Made by a program: the position numbers and the translations under genes. From Deltaproteobacteria bacterium (GTDB lineage: Bacteria > Myxococcota_A > Polyangia > JAAYKL01), in assembly GCA_030595125.1 (NCBI GenBank), contig JAUVDV010000010.1, positions 18,862 to 82,861 on the forward strand: 64,000 nucleotides of DNA. Reading direction: 5' to 3'. Positions 28,129-37,434 of this stretch are shown here, piece after piece (within the stretch, counting starts at the first letter, position 1; each line of letters opens with the position of its first letter). The notes beneath the pieces were generated by a model. The model did not search any database. It had not been told where the DNA came from and saw only the letters and a program-made list of their open reading frames with translations.

Positions 28129-28800
28129 CTAGACTCTGACTGGTTTTCGAATGGATGGAGGCGGGGGTGGCACGAGACTGTCCTCTACCTCCCCTACCAA
28201 CCTGGCGATTCTCCGCCGTCTGACCGCAGATCCGAAATCGAACTTGACACCGATGCCGGGATCTCGTCCTTGCGCCCTGCTCCACACCACGTGCCCGTTG
28301 AATCGCTCGGGTCCGCCGGTTTCATCATCGATGAACAGGTCCAACTCCACCGCTGTGTTCTTCTCCAGGGTAGCATCTGTGAGGATGAAAACACCTCCGC
28401 TGCTGAGATCCTTCGTACGACCGTCGAGGCACTTCCCGTTTGACAGGACGTTGGCTCTGAAATCGACCGGGACGCGCCGTCCGGGTTTTCGCAGACTGCC
28501 GAGAACCCCCTTGCAGAAATCCAGAAGAAACTCCACCCTGCTGCGCTCTCCCGAACCGAAGCTCACTCCGATTCCCGCCGGAAGAGCTGAGCGCCATTTG
28601 GTTGGAGAACGACGCCATTTTACGTTCCCGCAGATTAGCCAGCCATCCTTGATGCTGGGAAAGGAGAGTTCCAGAGCGATCTCCTCGTCGATATCAAATG
28701 TCTCGGTTGTCGGGACGAACAACCCGCCCCCGGGAAAGTCGTTCAGGAATACCCGGAGGAAATCGTCACCGTCGGCGTAGTTAATGAATATCGTTTTCAC
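28129..28800 (-). CDS. Tandem PilZ-domain protein
   Basis: About 223 residues. I use a GTG at 28800 because no ATG is available upstream; a TTG at 28833 is possible. The second PilZ domain has both cyclic di-GMP motifs: RKPGR (RxxxR) and DLSSGG (DxSxxG). The first domain is degenerate (NDFPGGG, no RxxxR) and may only mediate contacts. The tail is Pro-rich. It is likely a cyclic di-GMP effector. It lies just upstream, same strand, of the MshEN-receiver gene, and a common signalling theme is plausible. Confidence 0.85.
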   Translation of the reverse strand: MKTIFINYADGDDFLRVFLNDFPGGGLFVPTTETFDIDEEIALELSFPSIKDGWLICGNVKWRRSPTKWRSALPAGIGVSFGSGERSRVEFLLDFCKGVLGSLRKPGRRVPVDFRANVLSNGKCLDGRTKDLSSGGVFILTDATLEKNTAVELDLFIDDETGGPERFNGHVVWSRAQGRDPGIGVKFDFGSAVRRRRIARLVGEVEDSLVPPPPPSIRKPVRV

Positions 28801-28972
28801 GATCCCACGCAACCTCCATTTCAAAACCTGCAATACAGTGGTTCGACAGCTCCGGCGGTGTCAAGCACAACACGCAGTTATCCCAGTCCTCGAAATAAAT
28901 TAATGACCGCAGCCATCAGCCTGCGTGAAAAATCACACCTGAAATGTAATAAGGGGGGGGAAGAAGTGGGTA

Positions 28973-29452
28973 CTACATTCCTGAAACGATGAGAAAACCG
29001 TCGTCTACCCGTTCGAGTTCGAGCCTGTTGTCGGAGGTCCGGTTGGCCCACTTGGATTTTTCCTCGACATCGTACTGAAAACTCATGTTGAACGTGTACT
29101 CCACGAATATCGCGCCGTGGGACTCGAAGATGCCTCGGTAGCGAATCTCGTACCGCATGGCCTTCACGGATTTGAACTTGGCGGCAAGGATCTCCTCGAG
29201 CCCGTTGCGATCGAAATCGTCATCGCCGGTGGGCGTGCCGTTGTTGTCAAAATATCGCGGCGCCGCGAGAGACATCAACAGACCCACGTTCATGTCTTCT
29301 ACGGCGTGCCTGTACCGCTCGCAGAACGCGACGATCTCCCGGTTCTCGTCCGTGTCTTCTATTTCAGTGTTGGGTATGAACTTCTTTGTGCACCCCACGG
29401 CAGAAAAAAGAACGACCGAGCTAATCAGGACCGGTAGCAGAGATCTTGTCAT
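28973..29452 (-). CDS. SnoaL/NTF2-like small lipoprotein
   Basis: 159 residues. Lipobox SAVGC (Cys21), followed by a cone-shaped alpha+beta domain with AFCERYRHAVEDMNVGLLMSL and a curved sheet ending FEYTFN-type strands. This length and helix-then-sheet order is typical of NTF2-like lipoproteins. No catalytic residues are evident. It stands alone; 139-173 bp of gene-free sequence lie on its upstream side toward the P-domain lipoprotein gene. Confidence 0.65.
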   Translation of the reverse strand: MTRSLLPVLISSVVLFSAVGCTKKFIPNTEIEDTDENREIVAFCERYRHAVEDMNVGLLMSLAAPRYFDNNGTPTGDDDFDRNGLEEILAAKFKSVKAMRYEIRYRGIFESHGAIFVEYTFNMSFQYDVEEKSKWANRTSDNRLELERVDDGFLIVSGM

Positions 29453-29672
29453 GTATGCTCACCCTTTCGAATCCAACTCTGGATTCACAATATCCCAAAC
29501 ACCGCAAGGACGGCAATTTATTCCCCTCACGGGGTGTTGGACAAGAAAAATCAGGTCAGGTGAATTGAATTGCAATTACTGGTCGGTGTTGTTATTCCGT
29601 CTTCATTCAAAGTTTCCATACAGGAAACTTCTGTCCATCGCAAACTGTGCGGTGGCAACAATGGAAGGGAAG

Positions 29673-31031
29673 ATGATGAATAAAGTTAAAATTATTATTG
29701 GCCTGATCATGCTCTTGTCCTGTTTGTCGATTGTCGCATGCGACGATGGAGGAGGCGGCAGTATTGACGGGGGTACGGACACCGACACCGATACCGACAC
29801 GGACACCGACACCGATACCGACACGGACACCGACACGGACACCGACACGGACACCGACACTGACACCGACACTGACACCGACACGGACACCGACACCGAT
29901 ACCGACCCCGATGCCGGGCCTGATGCCGGCGAAAGCGAAAGCGAATTCGGAGCCTGGATCGATGGTGCCGGACGAATCCTGAGGCTCGGAGAGAGCTACA
30001 ACACCAACTGGAACCACGTCTTCGCATGGGATGACGACGGCGCCAGCTGCAACGAGGCCCTGGGCAACTACGAGATCGTCGGAGACACCATCACCTTTAC
30101 CCAAGGCGATTCCAACTCCTGCTCTCCCTTCGATGTGTGCACCATCACAATCGCCCCGAGCGCTACCGCTCTGTCCCTCGACTGTCCCACGGGCGCGGAC
30201 GCCGGCATCGAAACCCACGATTTCACCCCCGTGGCGGCTGCGGTCGTACCCCAGAATCGTCACTTTTTTGTCGAGCTCTACTCCTATGGCTGCGGGCAGG
30301 ATGTCGATATGGAGTACTACGAAGCAGCCCCCAGCGACTTCGACGGCTACGCGCAAACGAATAGCTGGATCGGCACGGACATGTATATGGATGAGATGTT
30401 CGAATCCGGCATGCCCGACGGCTGGGGCGGCTGGGGCTGGTACGACGCAAACGACACCGGCCGCGCTGATTTGCTCTACCCGACCCCTGCAGGGACGGTC
30501 CATCACCTTCGCGGCCAGCGAGACGAGAATTTTCAGCAGTTGAGCGCCGTGACCTTCGATGTCGTGTGTGACACGGGCGCCCTGTCCAACATCGAAGAGT
30601 TCTATGCCGACACCGGCGTCACCCGGCAGCGCTACCTGGGCAACGGAACCTTCGGGGAGACGGTCCCCGGCACGTCGGTCGTCACGGTCTCCGGCGCCAC
30701 CACGAGCATCACCGAAGTCGAGGTCTTCTTCGCAGCCGACTTCACACCCACCGACATTCTGACCGTTACTCTCAACTCGCCGGACGGCACGACCATCACG
30801 CTGGCCGACTCCGACGGCGGCGCGAACCAGTACTACGAATCCGTGATATTCGCCGATCTCGCCACCGTAGCCATCGATGGATCGACTGGAACAAGAGAAG
30901 GTCTCTACCAGCCGGAGCAGGCTCTGTCCGCTTTTGTGGGCGAGGACGGCAACGGCGACTGGACCCTCGGATTCACCACCTCCGGCACGGTTACCGGCTC
31001 CTTGGAAAACTGGAGTCTGTCGCTGCGATAA
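29673..31031 (+). CDS. Lipoprotein with long (DT)n linker and proprotein-convertase P-like domain
   Basis: 452 residues from the ATG at 29673 (GGAAGGGAAG upstream). Lipobox SIVAC (Cys23), then CDDGGGG and about 44 residues of nearly pure Asp-Thr. The middle has a beta-rich domain (GRILRLGESYNTNWNHVF) resembling lipocalin-like domains. The C-terminal 120 residues match the P-domain pattern: strands FFAADFTPTDILTVTLNSP, then GTREGLY, and ending NGDWTLGF...LENWSLSL. P-domains normally accompany subtilases; no protease domain is present here. Confidence 0.8.
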   Translation: MMNKVKIIIGLIMLLSCLSIVACDDGGGGSIDGGTDTDTDTDTDTDTDTDTDTDTDTDTDTDTDTDTDTDTDTDTDTDPDAGPDAGESESEFGAWIDGAGRILRLGESYNTNWNHVFAWDDDGASCNEALGNYEIVGDTITFTQGDSNSCSPFDVCTITIAPSATALSLDCPTGADAGIETHDFTPVAAAVVPQNRHFFVELYSYGCGQDVDMEYYEAAPSDFDGYAQTNSWIGTDMYMDEMFESGMPDGWGGWGWYDANDTGRADLLYPTPAGTVHHLRGQRDENFQQLSAVTFDVVCDTGALSNIEEFYADTGVTRQRYLGNGTFGETVPGTSVVTVSGATTSITEVEVFFAADFTPTDILTVTLNSPDGTTITLADSDGGANQYYESVIFADLATVAIDGSTGTREGLYQPEQALSAFVGEDGNGDWTLGFTTSGTVTGSLENWSLSLR

Positions 31032-31068
31032 CCCCCCTCACCACTCTACCAGCAAGGACTCGGGGTTC

Positions 31069-32079
31069 TCACAGGAGCACCCCGAGCAGGCGACCCACCA
31101 CTGATCCTGCGCCCGTCGACGTCGATGCAGGGAACCGCGCTCCGATTGCCTGCGAGCACGCGCATCCGGATCGATCCTCCGGGTTCTTGATGGGCCTTTG
31201 CAATTGCCCCTCATGGGGCCTGCCGGCGGAATCAAAAGCCGTGGCCTTCACATTCACAATGTCGTCGAAAATCCATCGATGACGAACCCTGAACCCATCC
31301 CCCCAATTCCCCCCGCCCAGATCCCACGCCACGCTCACGAGATCGGTCGTCTCGGGGGCCGCGAGCGTGAGGGTATACCATTCCACCGGGTCCACCCGCT
31401 CGGAGTTCGGGCTCATCCCCAGTTCTATTTTTTTGCCGTTTTCGGGCGCATCGAAGTAGGTGATTTTCTGCTCGGGTTCGTTCCCGTCTTCCACGTACCC
31501 GACAGCAAACCTCAGAAGCCTCGCTGTGACCCTGCCCTTCGTCGGAACCGCTGCCCAGGTCACGTACCGGGGCTTCGTTCTCACACCGGACGTCTCCACG
31601 AAAACCCCCGGACCCTCCCCGGGGATCACCAGGTCGAAACCGATGGGCACTGTCCCACGATCGCGGACCACAACCGATCTTCGAGCCGTATCCTCGATGC
31701 CCGGCCCCCGAATGATCAGGTCGTACAATCCCCCGGGCATCCAGGACAAGGTGAGCGCCGACAGGCGGTAACGACCGTCCACGAGGGGGCGTATCCTCAG
31801 CAACCTGGCGGGGTACTCGAGGGATCTCGACGCTCCCCGCAGAGCGGCGTGCGCACGCCGAACCAGCTTGGCCGACCAACCATCCCATGCCCGGGGCTGC
31901 TGCACGCCCGGAGGTGGCGTCAGGGGTAGCCGCACCTGGATCACCGCCTCCAGGACATCGCCGGCGCCCAGGGTCGCCAGGCCGTCAGGTTGATCCCCAG
32001 ATGGAAGAACTATCCGCGCCAGCTCGCCGATTGCCGCCGACGGTACCGCTATGGTGACGACCGCAACCAGCACCAACAA
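31069..32079 (-). CDS. Secreted protein of unknown function; start altered by repeat element
   Basis: The credible reading starts near the hydrophobic stretch LVLVAVVTIAVPSAAIG (signal-like) and continues as a beta-rich exported protein with VLPSGDQPDG, LYDLIIRGPGIEDTA and WYTLTLAAPETTDLVSVAWD. I give a TTG at 32079 as start, because no ATG fits; the frame stays open further upstream (to 32484), where the translation SSSPSPVGGRPGWGS is that of REP-like copy C. A signal-peptide n-region may therefore be derived from the repeat, or the true start was lost. The upstream neighbour is a 75-codon gene whose stop overlaps this frame. Family unknown; the last 50 residues are low in structure. Confidence 0.55.
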   Translation of the reverse strand: MLVLVAVVTIAVPSAAIGELARIVLPSGDQPDGLATLGAGDVLEAVIQVRLPLTPPPGVQQPRAWDGWSAKLVRRAHAALRGASRSLEYPARLLRIRPLVDGRYRLSALTLSWMPGGLYDLIIRGPGIEDTARRSVVVRDRGTVPIGFDLVIPGEGPGVFVETSGVRTKPRYVTWAAVPTKGRVTARLLRFAVGYVEDGNEPEQKITYFDAPENGKKIELGMSPNSERVDPVEWYTLTLAAPETTDLVSVAWDLGGGNWGDGFRVRHRWIFDDIVNVKATAFDSAGRPHEGQLQRPIKNPEDRSGCACSQAIGARFPASTSTGAGSVVGRLLGVLL

Positions 32080-32082
32080 AGA

Positions 32083-32137
32083 CCCCCATCCCGGCCTTCC
32101 CCCGACAGGGGAAGGGGAAGATGATGGCGACCGCTTT
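32083..32137 (+). repeat. REP-like palindromic element, copy C (at the start of a gene)
   Basis: ACCCCCATCCCGGCCTTC followed by an inverted core with GGGGAAGGGGAAGATGATGGCG. It matches copies A and B with a few differences. It lies where the N terminus of the downstream secreted protein should begin. Confidence 0.85.
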
Positions 32138-32141
32138 AACG

Positions 32142-32369
32142 TCAGTCCGCGAGTATTCCGAAATGAACGGAGTTGGTGTCCAGGCCAAACCCGACGGCGG
32201 CGCGATTTACCTGGTGCAGCAAGACGTGAGGAGGTCGCTGCCTTCCCACCCGTAGACCTATCCAGGCTTCGTTCTCTCCCCTGACTATCTTCATGTCCAG
32301 AACACCACGCAGTTCGGAGAGAATATCCAAAAACTCCTGAAGATCCACACCTTCTGGTCGAGATTTCAT
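32142..32369 (-). CDS. Small hypothetical protein
   Basis: 75 residues beginning MKSRPEGVDLQEFLDIL. The sequence looks like a compact helix-strand domain (ELRGVLDMKIVRGENEAWIGL) and not like a shadow of the long protease gene, which ends 47 bp upstream. It has no signal peptide. The Shine-Dalgarno is weak. It lies between the S41 protease gene and the secreted protein gene on the same strand, so it may belong to that operon. No family recognised. Confidence 0.5.
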   Translation of the reverse strand: MKSRPEGVDLQEFLDILSELRGVLDMKIVRGENEAWIGLRVGRQRPPHVLLHQVNRAAVGFGLDTNSVHFGILAD

Positions 32370-32416
32370 TGCTCAATTGTAGCACCGTAAAACGTGTACC
32401 GGGAAGATTTTTTCGT

Positions 32417-35383
32417 TCAACGAACTTCCTTACGAACGAAAACGAACTCGGTCTCGACGAGTTCTTTGTCGTGTCGCGCGACAATCAACACCTGGTTGGC
32501 GCCGTCTTCGAGCGGAACATCGACGGAAAAGGCAATGCGATCGTTGTCTGCTCCACGCTTGTTCGGCAGGTAAGCCACCTTCTTTCCTCCGACCAACACT
32601 ATTAGATCTCTCAACCCTTCGGGGTGCTTTGCGTAACCCGAGATCCTGACAGTTTTCTCGCCGGTCTTCCTGATGAACCCGCCGTCCAGGAAAATTCGCG
32701 GAGGGCTTGTTTCCGACAGCTCGTACGTAGATCGCCCATTCCCCCCGGGGCGGGTGGACGACTCGGCGATCCAGGCATGCCGATCCTCCTCGAGCACCAG
32801 TCGAAAGAAGTCCTTGTGTCGACCGTCCACCTTGAAAGTCGCGCCCGCCTTGGCCCGACCGGCTACCCTGCCGGTTGACAGCGGCGCGGAATATAACGGC
32901 ACCGGCCCATCGCCGACGATCGTAACCGAACCCGAAGCCCCGGACGGCCCCGGACGCATCGGAGAAACCGGCAATACGATCTTGTGGTCGATCAACCCCC
33001 TGGTTCTCGGAAACTTGGAGGGAATCCATTCCTCGAGCGCCAGGTGCAGCTGAGCCTCGTCGAGGGGATACCGATCCGAGAGCTGAATCCTGAATACACC
33101 GCGCGCCGATTTCCCCGGCGCGAGCTTTCCGACCCCGAAATGGCCATGCTTCACATTGATCCCGGGTTTTGCGGAGAGGTTTGCGTCCACGTCGAACGTC
33201 GCAACGTCTCCTATATTCTCGACCACGACGCTCATGAGGAGCTCCTCACCGGGCTCCACGAAGCCGTTGCCGTTGCCCAGGTCTTCGAGATGCCATCGAT
33301 ACGACAGGACCGGATTGGATTTGACCGGCATCGCCACGTCGATGGAGATGGGCTTTGGAACACGCCCGGATTCCGAAAAGAACTTGATCTCCACCGGATC
33401 GGAACGACGGGCCAGAATCCGGGGCAGATCCACCACCACGGCCCAGCCCTTCGAACGTTTGCTCTTTACCTTACCGAAGACCAGCTCCAGGCCCGACAGG
33501 AGGGGGTTATCGCTCTTTGTGACGGCCCGAAGCCTGTTAATGGTGTCGTCGGTTCCGTTGTTCACCGCCACCTTTATTCTGAACTTTCCGCCCGGCTTTA
33601 TCTTGCCCAGGATCTGCGCTTTCGCCGTTATGGATGGATCCTCCACCGTTTTTGGATCACTGTCCGCACCACCGTTGCGCGCCGACGTCCAGTCGACCCC
33701 CATTTTCTTTAGCGCCTTCAACAGCGCGACTTCCTCGCCACGAGTTTCCTTCCCGACTATCTCTCCGGCTTCGAGGATCAATTCCGAGGTCGTCACGCCT
33801 TTTGCGTTCGCGATCAGGCGGCGGGCAAACTCAATCTTGTGTCCACTCATGAACGATTCCCGATCGGGGCCCTCCGGGTAACACCGTTCCCACATCTTGG
33901 AATCGGCCTTCCGGCGCGACGCCGGCATGAAAGTCATCACCTCAATGGCGCCGGGCCTGTCACCGCGTACCCTGGCGTTGGGACGAACGAGATGCGAGTC
34001 CAGATCCGCCTCGGAAAACCCGGGCCCACCAACGTCCAGGTGCATTTCCTCCCTGTCCACTATCGCGGGCCAGAACCTTATATCCGGCGCGACACCCACC
34101 GCCTGAATGGAGATATCCCCCGGGGTGAGATACTGGGCTATGGTGAGCCGAAGCGCGCCGCCCCCCGGAAGCGGAAGAACCGCCTGCACCGAACCCTTTC
34201 CAAATGATGTCTCGCCTATCAGCAGAGCGCGACCGTGATTACGCAGCGCCCCGGCCAATACCTCCGCAGCCGAAGCCGAAAAAGAATCGATCAGGATTAC
34301 CAGGGGATAAGGCGGCTCGGTTCCCTCTGCGACGGCGTTCTCCACCTCGCGAACATCGTCGTGACGACCCGCCGTTGTAACGATCGTTCCGCTGCTCACA
34401 AAAAGATCCGCCACCTTGATAGCAGAGTCCAGAAGCCCCCCCGGGTTTCCCCTGAGATCGAGGATGAGCCCCTTCATTTTTTTGTCTCTCAACGAGCGAA
34501 GATTTTCCTGAATCTCCGTGGCGCTGTTGCGCTGGAACGTTTCGAGGGTGATGTAGCCCACGTTCCCATCGAGCATCTTCGAGCCCACACTCTCGATTGC
34601 GATTTTTCCTCTGCTGACCAGCAGCTTGTCGATGCTTCCGTCGACGCGCCTGACATGCACACGAACCTTGGTGTTCGGGGCGCCGCGCAGCCGTTCGGCC
34701 GCCTCGGAGGTGGTGATGTTGACCGTTGAGTCCCCATCAATCTTTATGATCTTATCGCCTTTTCGCATGCCGGCGCGCATGGCCGGAGTATTCTTGAACA
34801 CCTCCACTACGGTCAGATCTCCGTTGCACGGCGGGCGTCGATCGGTGGTGATCCTGATTCCCACTCCCTCGAACTCTCCCTGTGTGCTCATGCGCAGCTC
34901 TTCCCAGAGGTCGGGCATCATCACGCTGGAGTGTGGGTCGAGCACAGAGAGCAGACCGTTTACCGCCACGTACTCCAGCGTCAGGTAATCGCGATCCTCC
35001 ACGGGCAGATTGTCCACCATGAAACGAAAAACCTTGCGCATCGCGCGAGACAGCCCCCACGGGCTCCCGACCCCTTTCATGGCCACCTTTATGCTCTTGC
35101 CCGAGATCTCGATGATCGCCGTCTCGCCGTCTTTCGAGAAATCGACCTTGATCTCCGCGACGCTGAGTTGGATGGCGTCCAGCGCCGACTTGAACATCTT
35201 CCTGGTGTCGATGCGATCGGGGTCGTAATAGGACTCCATCACGGCGAGGATGGTCCGGTCCATCACCTGCGCCTTAGATAAATCGTGATTCTTTCCCTCT
35301 TCGAGCCTCGACGCGCCGGCAAAGGCGCTGACCGAAAGCAGGGCAACCACGAACATTCCGCAACAGGGTAATCGTCTGAACAT
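32417..35383 (-). CDS. Large S41 (C-terminal processing) protease with PDZ and extra domains
   Basis: 988 residues, about twice the usual CtpA length. Signal peptide (MFVVALLSVSAFAGA). Order: N-terminal helical region, LSVLDPHSSVM, a PDZ domain (AGMRKGDKIIKIDGDS), and the S41 core with LILDLRGNPGGLLDSA, the nucleophile in DSFSASAAEVLAGAL and Lys in GETSFGKGSVQ. The C-terminal half has no protease motif: an Ig-like or CARDB-like part (FVEPGEELLMSVVVENIGD), an SH3b-like segment (GRVAGRAKAGATFKVDGR) and a final beta domain (KTVRISGYAKHPEGL). Likely periplasmic, cleaving envelope proteins. It ends 47 bp before the 75-codon gene. Confidence 0.93.
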   Translation of the reverse strand: MFRRLPCCGMFVVALLSVSAFAGASRLEEGKNHDLSKAQVMDRTILAVMESYYDPDRIDTRKMFKSALDAIQLSVAEIKVDFSKDGETAIIEISGKSIKVAMKGVGSPWGLSRAMRKVFRFMVDNLPVEDRDYLTLEYVAVNGLLSVLDPHSSVMMPDLWEELRMSTQGEFEGVGIRITTDRRPPCNGDLTVVEVFKNTPAMRAGMRKGDKIIKIDGDSTVNITTSEAAERLRGAPNTKVRVHVRRVDGSIDKLLVSRGKIAIESVGSKMLDGNVGYITLETFQRNSATEIQENLRSLRDKKMKGLILDLRGNPGGLLDSAIKVADLFVSSGTIVTTAGRHDDVREVENAVAEGTEPPYPLVILIDSFSASAAEVLAGALRNHGRALLIGETSFGKGSVQAVLPLPGGGALRLTIAQYLTPGDISIQAVGVAPDIRFWPAIVDREEMHLDVGGPGFSEADLDSHLVRPNARVRGDRPGAIEVMTFMPASRRKADSKMWERCYPEGPDRESFMSGHKIEFARRLIANAKGVTTSELILEAGEIVGKETRGEEVALLKALKKMGVDWTSARNGGADSDPKTVEDPSITAKAQILGKIKPGGKFRIKVAVNNGTDDTINRLRAVTKSDNPLLSGLELVFGKVKSKRSKGWAVVVDLPRILARRSDPVEIKFFSESGRVPKPISIDVAMPVKSNPVLSYRWHLEDLGNGNGFVEPGEELLMSVVVENIGDVATFDVDANLSAKPGINVKHGHFGVGKLAPGKSARGVFRIQLSDRYPLDEAQLHLALEEWIPSKFPRTRGLIDHKIVLPVSPMRPGPSGASGSVTIVGDGPVPLYSAPLSTGRVAGRAKAGATFKVDGRHKDFFRLVLEEDRHAWIAESSTRPGGNGRSTYELSETSPPRIFLDGGFIRKTGEKTVRISGYAKHPEGLRDLIVLVGGKKVAYLPNKRGADNDRIAFSVDVPLEDGANQVLIVARHDKELVETEFVFVRKEVR

Positions 35384-35520
35384 AATCTCTTTAACTTCCC
35401 TCCCCCACTCGAAATCAGGCGTTCGTCCGAGTGTGTGTCCTAAGACGCCTTGACGTCAACCACGAGTCGGGCATAGCTTACACCAGTTGATTGAACCATG
35501 AAAAAAACGACATTTGGCGA

Positions 35521-35602
<82 letters not shown>

Positions 35603-35772
35603 AACTGATTCCATCTGTCCCGACATGGCTCAACGTGAGCCAGCACAATCAACTTTAACCATTACCCCCAAACGCTTACAATAACATCACTTTTGCGCGA
35701 GCGTATCTTTCCATGCACAATGGTATGGACCTTGCTGTGTGTAGGGACATCACCAGGCAAAAGGAGATGAAG

Positions 35773-37428
35773 ATGAGACGCATAACTAATATTTGGGCGC
35801 TTGCGGTATTGGCCATGGCCACGCTCATGGTCCCCGGTTGTAACGATGAGGGGGACCTGCTCCTGTGGAACGGTGGATGGACCCCGGAGGCCCTCTGGGG
35901 AGCCGAAGGCGATCTCGGCGGAGATCTGGACACCGACGGGGACATGGACGGTGACGGCGACATGGACACCGACAGTGACACCGATAGCGACACCGATATC
36001 GACACCGATACAGACACCGGCTCTCCCGATGCCGGTGGCGTCGATTCGGGGCCGCTCAAGTCCCCGGTAGGCACCTTGCCCGTGGGAGTCGTACCCGCGC
36101 CGAAGGTACTGTATCTCTCGGCGGATGACTCCAACTCACAATCATCGCCGGTCCTCGTCCGGAGCCTGATCGAGAACAGCCTGATCGTTGACCCGACCCA
36201 GCTTCGGGTCTGGGAATTCCTCAACTACTACGATTTCAGCTACGCTCCTCCCTCTTCCGCGCCCATCGCGGTCACCCAGCAGTTCCGCCCCTACGATATA
36301 GCCAACGGCCTGTACGCGCTTCAAATCGCGGTGCAGGGACGTCATGTGACCCCCGCCGCCAGGCGCCCGGCAAACATCACTCTCGTGGTCGACACGTCCG
36401 GCTCGATGGGCGGTTCGCCGATCTCCCTCCTGCGCGATGTGTGCAATGAGATTGCCTCCAGTCTCAAGAGCGGCGATCGGGTCTCCATGGTCAGCTGGGA
36501 TACCAGCCAGGCCGTGGTGCTCGACTCTCTGGCCGTTACGGGCCCGGACGATCCGACGCTCCTTTCAACCATCGCCGCCCTCACCTCCGGAGGCGGCACC
36601 AATCTGCACGGAGGTCTGACGGCGGGGTACCAGCTCGCCGAGCAGAATTTCCTCGAGGGCGGGCTCAACCGGGTTGTGCTCATAAGTGACGGCGGCGCCA
36701 ACGCGGGGATCACCGACGAGGAGCTCATCGCCCAGCACGCGGACGCAGCCGAGGACGAGGCCATCTTCCTGGTGGGTGTGGGCGTAGGCGACGGGGACTA
36801 TTACAACGACCTGCTCATGGACACGGTCACCGACTGGGGCAAGGGCGCGTCCATCTTCATCGATTCACCCGCCGAGGCGGAGAAAATGTTCCACGACAGG
36901 TTCCTGGCCACCATGGAAGTCACGGCTCTGGACGTGCGCGTGGAGATGACTCTCCCGCCCTACTTCGACATGGATCAGTTCTTCGGCGAGGAGTACTCGG
37001 AGAATCCCGCCGAAGTGGAGCCCCAGCACCTGGCCCCCAACGACGCCATGATCTATCAGCAGCTCATCAAGACTACCCAGCCGAAACAGGTCTACGCATC
37101 GTACACAATCGGCCTGAACGTGGAATATACGGACGCCATCACCGGCGTCCAGGGTGTTGAATCCACATCATCCACCCTCCAGAACCTGGTCTACGCCCCC
37201 TGCGACGAGTTGCGCAAGGGCGACGCCATAGTCCAGTACGTGCAAACCCTTGCCCGTGTTTACCAGATGGCCGTCACCGGCTCGCAAGACGTCGCTGCGG
37301 CGGAACTGTGCGACGAGGCGATAGACGCCATCGAGACCTCGGCCTCCATCCTCGGCGACACGGACCTCGTGGAAATCGCCTCACTCCTCACCGAGTACTG
37401 CATGGATCGAACCCCCTACATACCCTGA
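35773..37428 (+). CDS. VWA-domain lipoprotein (YfbK-like) with (DTD) linker
   Basis: 551 residues from the ATG at 35773 (AAGGAG, 6 bp); an ATG at 35767 is too close to it. Lipobox MVPGC (Cys23) and an Asp/Gly/Thr linker. An N-terminal YfbK-type domain (VWEFLNYYDFSYAPP) precedes a VWA domain with the complete MIDAS start DTSGSMGG, TSGGGTNLHGGL and VVLISDGGAN. The C-terminal part matches the DUF3520-like region following VWA in this family. Likely binds a metal-dependent ligand at the cell surface. It follows the tRNA gene in the same orientation. Confidence 0.92.
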   Translation: MRRITNIWALAVLAMATLMVPGCNDEGDLLLWNGGWTPEALWGAEGDLGGDLDTDGDMDGDGDMDTDSDTDSDTDIDTDTDTGSPDAGGVDSGPLKSPVGTLPVGVVPAPKVLYLSADDSNSQSSPVLVRSLIENSLIVDPTQLRVWEFLNYYDFSYAPPSSAPIAVTQQFRPYDIANGLYALQIAVQGRHVTPAARRPANITLVVDTSGSMGGSPISLLRDVCNEIASSLKSGDRVSMVSWDTSQAVVLDSLAVTGPDDPTLLSTIAALTSGGGTNLHGGLTAGYQLAEQNFLEGGLNRVVLISDGGANAGITDEELIAQHADAAEDEAIFLVGVGVGDGDYYNDLLMDTVTDWGKGASIFIDSPAEAEKMFHDRFLATMEVTALDVRVEMTLPPYFDMDQFFGEEYSENPAEVEPQHLAPNDAMIYQQLIKTTQPKQVYASYTIGLNVEYTDAITGVQGVESTSSTLQNLVYAPCDELRKGDAIVQYVQTLARVYQMAVTGSQDVAAAELCDEAIDAIETSASILGDTDLVEIASLLTEYCMDRTPYIP

Positions 37429-37434
37429 ATCTGA

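Noticed and set aside
29774..29910. Independent microsatellite in noncoding DNA
   Set aside because: The GACACCGA-like tract is in frame and codes for the Asp-Thr linker of the lipoprotein at 29673.
35625..35639. Rho-independent terminator after tRNA-Leu
   Set aside because: The stem is five base pairs with no T run, too weak to call.
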